Below, in pieces: positions 39,045-44,849 of a DNA stretch of 44,849 nt. The notes under the pieces are model-generated. The model had not been told where the DNA came from. It did not search any database and saw only the letters and a list, made by a program, of their open reading frames with translations. The first letter of the stretch is position 1, and the number at the start of each line of letters is the position of its first letter. This DNA is from Desulfamplus sp. (GTDB lineage Bacteria > Desulfobacterota > Desulfobacteria > Desulfobacterales > Desulfobacteraceae), in the NCBI GenBank assembly GCA_015231705.1, contig JADGBC010000009.1, forward strand, positions 1-44,849. The letters run 5' to 3'. The position numbers and the translations under genes were made by a program.

Positions 39045-41429
39045 TTATAACTCAATAAGAAGTCCTCTGTTAAGCCAGCCGCACAGCTCCTTATCAGTAT
39101 GTATAATTTTTCGACCATCAATCGAAATAACTCTAACTGCCCCCATCAATGAATTTAACACCAGAATATTTTGCATTGCATAAAGTTCGGCAGGCATAAT
39201 CTTTTTTTTCACCACATCATAACCTGCATTGGTAAAAAGCGATAATGCCGCATTCAAGGTTACGCTTGGAAGAACATAATCTGAAAGAGGTATCATTACC
39301 TGACGATCCATAACAGATATCAGGCTTGTACTGTTTGTTTCAGAGACTGTGCCATCAGAATTGCATATAACAGCCTCATCCCGGCCATGTTTTTTTGCGT
39401 AAAGAGATGCTAAATAATAATACAAATAATTAAAAGATTTATGGACAGCCAACGGAGAGTGCCGCCTTTCCGGAAAAGTAATAAGATCAAGGCCATAATC
39501 TCTATATCCATTACAAGGTGACAGATCCTTATATTTAACCATGAGGCGATGATTGTAGGGACGTGCAAAAGCTGCTATAAAATCAGATTGTCCATCCACT
39601 GAGGGCATTAATTCACCCCCTTCCCCACGCTCTCCTCGTGCAAGCATAAGCTTTACTGCGGCAATCTTATGCTCAAGCCTGTTAACACAGATCAGTTTAT
39701 CAATCACCTCATGCCAGCTAATGCAGGGCAACTTTTCGTTAAACAGAGCATGCCAGCTTGAAGTAAATCTTTCAAGATGCTCTTTCAGGCGTAACACCCT
39801 ACCCTTTTGAACTCGTATGGTTTCAAACAGCCCCGCACCATATTGAAATCCTGTAAAATATGCTGGCACCATAACCTTGTTTTCATCCACAATTTTGCCA
39901 TTGAACCACGCTTTTCTCTCAGGCAGATCGATTTGAGACAAAGAGTTGGCAGATGTGGCCAAAGAATCTGTGCAAGAAGTCAGGGTATCCATAAGAGTCT
40001 TACCCTTGTGAAGGGTCTCTTCATACTCCTTTTCAGGGTCAGAATCAAAGACAATGCCGCCCCCTACTGAAAAGCCTATCTTGCCGCCTGCTACCACAGC
40101 AGTCCGTATTGCAATGGAAAGATCAAGCGTGTCATGAAAACTTATATAACCCACAGAACCTGTATAGACATGCCTTCTGACACTCTCCATTTCATCTATG
40201 ATCTCCATTGACCGGATCTTGGGACATCCGGTTATTGAGCCTCCCGGAAACGTGGCTCTAATAAGGTCCACGCTCGACTGACCGGAATCAAGGGTTGCTT
40301 CAACAATAGAAACAAGATGAAACACATTGTCATATGGTTCGAGACGTTTATGTTCTTTTACCTTTACAGTTCCACCTTTAGCCACTTTTCCAAAATCGTT
40401 TCTCATAAGATCCACAATCATGGAGAGTTCCGCATCATCCTTTAAACTGTTAAGAAGTGCATTGCCAAGAGCATTGTCATCAGTCTGGTTTGCCTTTTTA
40501 TTTACACCACGAGGCATGGTTCCCTTTATGGGACGAGTTTCAATAAGATTACCATTACGCTTGACAAACCGCTCAGGAGATGTGGAGACAACCTGATGGT
40601 CTCCGGCATTTACAAATGAAAAAAACGGGGCAGGATTCTTTTCAAACAATTCCAGAAACAATGTGTATGGGTCACCATGAAATTGGGCACTAAATCGCTG
40701 GGAGAGATTAACCTGATAGATATCACCGGCTTTAATATAATCAATTATCTTTGCAACAGCCTTGACATACTCCGGCTTTGAAAAATTTGATGTAAATCCA
40801 GAAGAGGATATGGAAAAATCTTTTATACCTTGTTCATCAGGCATGGAAGCAATGTCAATAGAATCAATATCAGAAGAATAGATATTCTGCATGCTGTGCC
40901 TGCGAGATAAAATTAATTCAATCTTCTCTACGGTATCTGTATGACGGTCATGGACAAGGATAACAGAAGGGGCACAAAGGTAGAGATTTGGCAGATTCTG
41001 GTCAATACATGTATTGGGCAACTGCTCTATTCTCTCTTTGAGATCATAGGCAAGATACCCGAAAAGCCCGGCTGTTACCGGACACAAGGATTCTTCCCAT
41101 GGAAATGAGCAAAGAGATACAAGTTCATCAACAACTTCAAGAGGATCTCCTGTAAAACAGAAACTGTCACCCCCTGTAGAAATATGTATACTATCATTTT
41201 TGGCTGTGATGGTAAGCCAGGTTTTTGCGGCAAGAATATTGTATCTTGCACAATCAAGCGAGGTGCCACTTAGAAGGATAACCGTACCCGGCTCATGAGC
41301 AAACTTTCTGACTGCCTCTGAAAAAGGCTTGGATAAATGCACCTGTGAACGTTTAATTGTTTCAATACGTGGAATAATATCAGCAAGATACGGAGGTGCA
41401 AACAAATGGTGGGCAGTAGAATCAGTCAT
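39045..41429 (-). CDS. pabBC: Fused aminodeoxychorismate synthase component I / aminodeoxychorismate lyase
   Basis: A 794-residue bifunctional enzyme of p-aminobenzoate and folate synthesis. Residues about 1-490 are PabB: YIKAGDIYQVNLSQRF, PIKGTMPRG (Lys instead of the Ala of TrpE, marking PabB), MIVDLMRNDFGKV and FPGGSITGCPKIRSMEIIDE. Residues about 510-794 are PabC, a class IV aminotransferase-fold lyase: AWFNGKIVDENKVM, YGAGLFETIRV, PLP lysine in VHKSFNYLYYYLAS, and SETNSTSLISV. The fusion is known in other bacteria. PabA is not in the window. The start ATG at 41429 lacks a clear ribosome site. An R element lies just upstream. Confidence 0.93.
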   Translation of the reverse strand: MTDSTAHHLFAPPYLADIIPRIETIKRSQVHLSKPFSEAVRKFAHEPGTVILLSGTSLDCARYNILAAKTWLTITAKNDSIHISTGGDSFCFTGDPLEVVDELVSLCSFPWEESLCPVTAGLFGYLAYDLKERIEQLPNTCIDQNLPNLYLCAPSVILVHDRHTDTVEKIELILSRRHSMQNIYSSDIDSIDIASMPDEQGIKDFSISSSGFTSNFSKPEYVKAVAKIIDYIKAGDIYQVNLSQRFSAQFHGDPYTLFLELFEKNPAPFFSFVNAGDHQVVSTSPERFVKRNGNLIETRPIKGTMPRGVNKKANQTDDNALGNALLNSLKDDAELSMIVDLMRNDFGKVAKGGTVKVKEHKRLEPYDNVFHLVSIVEATLDSGQSSVDLIRATFPGGSITGCPKIRSMEIIDEMESVRRHVYTGSVGYISFHDTLDLSIAIRTAVVAGGKIGFSVGGGIVFDSDPEKEYEETLHKGKTLMDTLTSCTDSLATSANSLSQIDLPERKAWFNGKIVDENKVMVPAYFTGFQYGAGLFETIRVQKGRVLRLKEHLERFTSSWHALFNEKLPCISWHEVIDKLICVNRLEHKIAAVKLMLARGERGEGGELMPSVDGQSDFIAAFARPYNHRLMVKYKDLSPCNGYRDYGLDLITFPERRHSPLAVHKSFNYLYYYLASLYAKKHGRDEAVICNSDGTVSETNSTSLISVMDRQVMIPLSDYVLPSVTLNAALSLFTNAGYDVVKKKIMPAELYAMQNILVLNSLMGAVRVISIDGRKIIHTDKELCGWLNRGLLIEL

Positions 41430-41457
41430 TGATTAATCAAATCATCACAGGTGGTAA

Positions 41458-41551
41458 ATAACCGGCACGGCCGGAGCGGGATATTGGCTCTCGGCCACAA
41501 CGAAGAATGAAAGCAACATAAGTAGAGATATTTAAAGAGACTTTCACATGA
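41458..41551 (-). repeat. R element copy 7 (long type)
   Basis: ATAACCGGCACGGCCGGAGC, then ATATTGGCTCTCGGCCACAA, CGAAGAATGAAAGC and GACTTTCACATGAATAA. It lies in the 138-bp gap between the metallo-beta-lactamase gene and pabBC. Confidence 0.87.
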
Positions 41552-41567
41552 ATAAGGAGTTACATTG

Positions 41568-42188
41568 CTATCTAAGAAATGGATTGGTTCTCTTTTCCTT
41601 TGCAATGGTAGTCTCAGGGCCATGTCCGGTATAGACTATGGTATTATCAGGAAGGTGAAAGATCTTCTCTCTGATACTTGAAATCAAGGTATTGTAATCT
41701 CCTCCAGGAAGGTCAGTACGCCCAATTGATCCTGAAAATAGTGTATCTCCCACAAAAACATGACCATCTGCATAAAGGCAAATCCCGCCTCTGGAGTGGC
41801 CTGGAGTATGGATAACTTTCAATGTTATTTCACCAAAAGATATTTCATCACCATCTTTTAAATGGCTGTCTGCACCAGGAGAGTTTTCCGCAGAAAGACC
41901 AAAGGAAGCAGCAGCACGTCCAAGCTGGGAAAGCATGGGTTCATCTTCAGCATGAATCATTATTTGTGCCTTGGTTACCTCTTTCATCCTCTTGTTGGCA
42001 CCTACATGATCAAAATGACCGTGGGTATTGAGTAGGTATTTTACCTTGAGGCCAAATTTTGAAAGGGCCATAAGAATATCATCGGCATCATCTCCAGGAT
42101 CAATTACAACCGCCTCTTTTGTCTTCTCACATCCAAGAATATAACAGTTGGCCATAATTGGACCCACCTCAAGTGTCTTGATTATCAT
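41568..42188 (-). CDS. Metallo-beta-lactamase-fold hydrolase (glyoxalase II-like)
   Basis: A 206-residue zinc hydrolase. The metal motif THGHFDHVG, the second His in HTPGHSRGGICLY, the Asp in HVFVGDTLFSGSIGRTDLPG and the last His in YTGHGPETTI are all present, which is the glyoxalase-II-like/persulfide-dioxygenase-like set. Without the C-terminal substrate domain of true glyoxalase II the substrate is open. AAGGTGAT precedes ATG at 42188. It lies between nusB and pabBC. Confidence 0.88.
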   Translation of the reverse strand: MIIKTLEVGPIMANCYILGCEKTKEAVVIDPGDDADDILMALSKFGLKVKYLLNTHGHFDHVGANKRMKEVTKAQIMIHAEDEPMLSQLGRAAASFGLSAENSPGADSHLKDGDEISFGEITLKVIHTPGHSRGGICLYADGHVFVGDTLFSGSIGRTDLPGGDYNTLISSIREKIFHLPDNTIVYTGHGPETTIAKEKRTNPFLR

Positions 42189-42242
42189 AATATCACCTTA
42201 AATAATGCTGTATTCATTAAAATAATGAATTAAATTTGATTG

Positions 42243-42298
42243 TCATGAAATTCAATTCTAATTTTCATAATTCAGAGTGGCCAAAAATGACCATGCTG
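42243..42298 (+). mobile_element. B element copy 3
   Basis: 56 bp, aligned with the B unit over its whole length: TCATGAAATTCAATTCTAAT, TTTCATAATTCAGAGTGGCC, then AAAAATGACCATG. It is the most diverged full copy. Confidence 0.65.
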
Positions 42299-42315
42299 CT
42301 TTTAAGAGAGAAATT

Positions 42316-42798
42316 CTATTCAATATTTTTAAGTTGTCTGATACGGTCAAGTATCCCGTTAACAAATGGACCAGAGTCTCTAGTCCCATATTTTTTTCCG
42401 ATATCCACAGCCTCGTTAATGGAAACCTTTGCCGGTATATCAGGACAGTACAGAAGTTCATACACGGCAATCCTCATGATATTTCTATCAACAAGAGGCA
42501 TTCGTGATATTTTCCAGTTTTTTGAGCTGGAATGGATCAATGAATCAATCTCATCAATGTAGTTGACCACACCTTCAACCAGATTAATAAAAAAATCTTT
42601 CTGATTTTCAGGAGATGTCTTCTCTGAATGGAGATGTTTTCCACTTGTCATCTTGTCAAAATTGAGATGATTTCCATTTATCATCTCCTCGAAATTAAGA
42701 CAAAAAAGTTCGAGGAGCTCCCAAGGTTCACCTTTATTAACATCAAAATAGAAAAGTGCCTGAAGTGCCAGCTCCCGCGCATCCCTTCGATCTCCCAT
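42316..42798 (-). CDS. nusB: Transcription antitermination factor NusB
   Basis: NusB joins NusE (S10) at boxA RNA to prevent early termination on rRNA operons. The 160 residues begin DRRDARELALQALFYFD and include LIHSSSKNWKISRMPLVDRN, IMRIAVYELLY, KVSINEAVDIGKKYG and FVNGILDRI, all NusB signatures. A stretch near residues 34-60 is a tandem repeat of 11 residues (NFEEMINGNHL, NFDKMTSGKHL) not usual in NusB. It starts 3 nt after the ribH stop, the classical ribH-nusB pairing, and is probably translationally coupled. Confidence 0.94.
   Translation of the reverse strand: MGDRRDARELALQALFYFDVNKGEPWELLELFCLNFEEMINGNHLNFDKMTSGKHLHSEKTSPENQKDFFINLVEGVVNYIDEIDSLIHSSSKNWKISRMPLVDRNIMRIAVYELLYCPDIPAKVSINEAVDIGKKYGTRDSGPFVNGILDRIRQLKNIE
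42631..42696. repeat. 33-bp tandem duplication inside nusB
   Basis: Two 33-bp units (42664-42696, 42631-42663) encode NFEEMINGNHL and NFDKMTSGKHL. They lengthen a loop between the first helices of NusB without breaking the frame. Confidence 0.75.
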
Positions 42799-42801
42799 GT
42801 T

Positions 42802-43290
42802 TTAGTTTGCCTTTTTGTCCGAAGCCGAAATCTCTGACATGAGATTTGCCATCTCAATTGCAGCAATGGCCGAATCAAAACCTTTATTACCGGCTTTAGT
42901 CCCTGCTCTTTCAATTGCCTGTTCAATAGTATCTGTAGTAAGGATTCCAAAAATTACGGGAATACCAGAATCAAGACTTACAGAAGCTATCCCCTTGGAA
43001 ACTTCAGCACAAACATAATCATAATGAGAGGTTGCACCTCTTATAACAGCTCCAAGACATATTACAGCATCATATTTTCCTGTTTTCACCATTTTTTGGG
43101 CTGCCAAAGGAATTTCAAACGCTCCCGGTACCTTCAGAAGGGTTATATCATTATCAGCAGCACCGCTTCTAATAAGTGCGTCAAGTGCACCGCCTACGAG
43201 TCTCTCTGTAATAAAATCATTAAATCTTGAAGCGATGATTCCAAATTTTTTCCCATCAGTCCGAAGTCCGGCTTCGATCATATGTGGCAT
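42802..43290 (-). CDS. ribH: 6,7-dimethyl-8-ribityllumazine synthase
   Basis: RibH joins 5-amino-6-ribitylaminouracil and dihydroxybutanone phosphate to lumazine, the penultimate riboflavin step. Seen: [50 protein letters not shown] (with the catalytic His), [20 protein letters not shown] and [13 protein letters not shown]. Length 162 is normal, probably an icosahedral or pentameric form. It lies after ribBA and 3 nt before nusB. Confidence 0.96.
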   Translation of the reverse strand: MPHMIEAGLRTDGKKFGIIASRFNDFITERLVGGALDALIRSGAADNDITLLKVPGAFEIPLAAQKMVKTGKYDAVICLGAVIRGATSHYDYVCAEVSKGIASVSLDSGIPVIFGILTTDTIEQAIERAGTKAGNKGFDSAIAAIEMANLMSEISASDKKAN

Positions 43291-43339
43291 ATTAAAATCC
43301 TTATAATGTGCATAATTATTATTTATCTCAACTATTTCC

Positions 43340-43420
43340 TGATAACAGTCATGCCCTTATGGGCACAACTAAGAATAAAAGTCTAATAATTGCAGATATT
43401 TCAAAAGGCTTTCACATAAA
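43340..43420 (-). repeat. R element copy 8 (short type)
   Basis: GATAACAGTCATGCCCTTAT, then GGGCACAACTAAGAATAAAA and GGCTTTCACATAAA. It lies between ribBA and ribH, about 50 nt before the ribH start. Confidence 0.78.
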
Positions 43421-43436
43421 CACGCAACATGCGGCT

Positions 43437-44663
43437 TTATTTTTCAGAAAGGTCTGCCCTACACTCTTTGAAAACATGGCCCATTTTAAGCTGTTTGCAT
43501 CGAAGATATCCTTTGTTGTACCTGTTTGGCTGAATCTCAATAGGTACCTGTTCCACAACTCTCAAACCATATCCTTGAAGGCCAATCATCTTTGTAGGGT
43601 TATTGGTCATCAATTTCATTTTTCTGACACCAAGATCTGCTAGAATCTGTGCCCCAATACCATAATCTCTCATGTCTGCCTTAAAACCAAGCTTAAGATT
43701 TGCCTCTACAGTGTCACACCCCTGTCTTTGAAGCTCATAGGCTTTAAGTTTATTGACAAGACCAATCCCTCGCCCCTCCTGCCTCAAATATAGAATTACT
43801 CCGCACCCTGCCTCATCAATCATGTGCATGGCCTTATGAAGCTGGGCAGCACAGTCACACCTCATTGAACCAAAAATATCACCCGTCATGCATTCTGAAT
43901 GAACTCTTACCAGAATCGGCTTCTCAGAATCAATATCCCCTTTGACCATAGCGATATGTGTCAAATTGTCTATATCATTCTCATAGGCAATGATTTTAAA
44001 GTCGCCTCCAAATTCAGTGGGGATAGTGCTCTGAGCAGCCTTACGGACAAATGACTCATTTCTAAGGCGATACTCCACAAGATCTGCAATTGTACAGATG
44101 CCGATTCCGTGTTTTTCGCTGAATTTTTCAAGTGCCGGCATCCTTGCCATAGTGCCATCCTCATCCATAATCTCACAGATGACTCCTGCCGGCTTACATC
44201 CGGCAAGCTGTGCAAGATCAACAGAACCTTCTGTCTGTCCGATCCTAACCATTACCCCACCATCTTTTGCCCTCAGTGGGAAGATGTGTCCGGGCCTTGC
44301 AAGATCATCAGCAGTCGTTGTATCTGCCACAGCCACCTGAATTGTTGTTGCCCTGTCAGCAGCCGATATCCCTGTGGTGACACCCTTTTTAGCCTCAATG
44401 GAGACTGTAAATCCCGTCCCAAACTGAGATGTATTGTCCCTCACCATCATGGGCAGGCCAAGTCTGTCTGCCATGGCACCGGTCATGGAAAGACATATGA
44501 GTCCTCTTCCATATTTTGCCATAAAATTGATGGCCTCTGGTGTCACTGCCTCAGCAGCCATAGTCAGATCTCCCTCATTTTCCCGATCTTCATCATCCAC
44601 CAGAATAACCATTTTACCGGCTTTTATATCCTCAATGGCCTGTTCAATTGTAATATGCGGCAT
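43437..44663 (-). CDS. ribBA: Bifunctional dihydroxybutanone-phosphate synthase / GTP cyclohydrolase II
   Basis: Supplies both precursors of riboflavin. Residues 1-200 are Rib[48 protein letters not shown] and RAGHTEGS-like [16 protein letters not shown] (note Gln in place of the usual His). Residues about 205-408 are Rib[21 protein letters not shown] (zinc Cys), [11 protein letters not shown] and [16 protein letters not shown]. Length 408 is standard. ATG at 44663 is the first of the conserved frame; AAGGAG lies 16 nt upstream, further than usual. It is followed by ribH and nusB. I see no FMN riboswitch in the upstream 180 nt. Confidence 0.95.
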   Translation of the reverse strand: MPHITIEQAIEDIKAGKMVILVDDEDRENEGDLTMAAEAVTPEAINFMAKYGRGLICLSMTGAMADRLGLPMMVRDNTSQFGTGFTVSIEAKKGVTTGISAADRATTIQVAVADTTTADDLARPGHIFPLRAKDGGVMVRIGQTEGSVDLAQLAGCKPAGVICEIMDEDGTMARMPALEKFSEKHGIGICTIADLVEYRLRNESFVRKAAQSTIPTEFGGDFKIIAYENDIDNLTHIAMVKGDIDSEKPILVRVHSECMTGDIFGSMRCDCAAQLHKAMHMIDEAGCGVILYLRQEGRGIGLVNKLKAYELQRQGCDTVEANLKLGFKADMRDYGIGAQILADLGVRKMKLMTNNPTKMIGLQGYGLRVVEQVPIEIQPNRYNKGYLRCKQLKMGHVFKECRADLSEK

Positions 44664-44736
44664 CTGTTTTATATTTTCACTCCTTAAATGCTATAGAAAA
44701 CTTAACGGTATAAAAAACCGACTTTATATTTCACTG

Positions 44737-44776
44737 CTGGTGAAAACCCCTGAACTTGTTCAGGGGATGAAACCAG
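44737..44776 (-). terminator. Strong hairpin upstream of ribBA
   Basis: CCCCTGAAC-AA-GTTCAGGGG is a 9-bp perfect stem followed by TTTT on the minus strand; outer bases CTGGT/ACCAG extend it. It may end the gene upstream of the window or act as an attenuator of ribBA. A weaker hairpin CGGTTTTTTATACCG (44705-44720 area) follows. Confidence 0.55.
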
Positions 44777-44849
44777 TATGTAAACTTTGACAGATACTCG
44801 CAAGTTCTGTCCCTCTTTACATTGAGGTTGATTCACTTCGGGATTGTTA

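Noticed and set aside
38918-39121. Longer start of the DUF1573 gene reaching into pabBC
   Set aside because: The extra 68 residues overlap the pabBC end, and the signal segment only makes sense from the ATG at 38917.
39045-40520. TrpE (anthranilate synthase) instead of PabB
   Set aside because: The residue after PI in PIKGT is Lys, as in PabB, and the PabC domain is fused.
44664-44849. FMN riboswitch before ribBA
   Set aside because: The conserved RFN words are absent in the visible 186 nt.
44705-44849. Minus-strand 48-codon open frame at the right edge as a gene tail
   Set aside because: It runs through the 9-bp hairpin and resembles no riboflavin enzyme; coding cannot be supported.

Overview
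The window is a low-GC, gene-dense piece of a Gram-negative, motile, probably sulfate-reducing bacterium, most likely a member of Desulfobacterota (Desulfobacteraceae-like). This rests on an ATP sulfurylase of the homodimeric zinc type (sat), a flagellar cluster with sigma-54 control, a deltaproteobacterial style of gene neighbours, and a probable selenocysteine codon. No taxonomic marker was searched; the placement is inference.

Region 1 (1-16.8 kb, all on the minus strand) is a flagellar hook-basal-body and export cluster. In transcription order it runs: NtrC-type regulator, flgB, flgC, fliE, fliF, fliG, fliH, fliI, fliJ, a MotE-like gene, fliK, flgD, flgE, fliL (cut by the window edge). 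Two well-formed sigma-54 promoters are visible, one before flgB and one before fliK, which splits the cluster into a rod/MS-ring/export unit and a hook unit. fliL has a frameshift at a run of eight adenines near its start.

Region 2 (16.8-24.6 kb, minus strand) is regulatory: a secreted TPR protein, a FleQ/FlrA-like sigma-54 activator without receiver, CheY, CheX, a PilZ protein and a receiver-GAF-HD-GYP phosphodiesterase. Together they link flagellar gene control, motor switching and cyclic-di-GMP.

Region 3 (24.6-35.3 kb) is metabolic: an Lrp regulator and a LysA-type decarboxylase (plus), a long acetyl-CoA hydrolase/transferase and an enoyl-CoA hydratase (minus), then a plus-strand run of a hydantoinase A-like protein, a histone-deacetylase-like amidohydrolase with a C-terminal Cys pair domain, and EpmA.

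Region 4 (35.3-44.8 kb, minus strand) holds a DUF134 protein, sat, and a riboflavin/folate run: ribBA, ribH, nusB, a metallo-beta-lactamase hydrolase, a pabB-pabC fusion, a DUF1573 protein and a HAD phosphatase. The DUF1573 gene carries an in-frame UGA exactly where the family has the first Cys of its CGC motif, with a plausible bacterial SECIS hairpin downstream; this is the most exciting candidate here.

The DNA between genes is unusually rich in small repeats. I count nine copies of an 80-100 bp two-hairpin element (R), two copies of a 130-bp inverted-repeat element (A), and four copies of a 57-bp element (B), one of which sits inside A with an apparent 5-bp target duplication. Several genes (fliE, fliG, fliI, flgB, lysA) have their 3' ends duplicated across the stop codon, two of them flanking an R or B copy.
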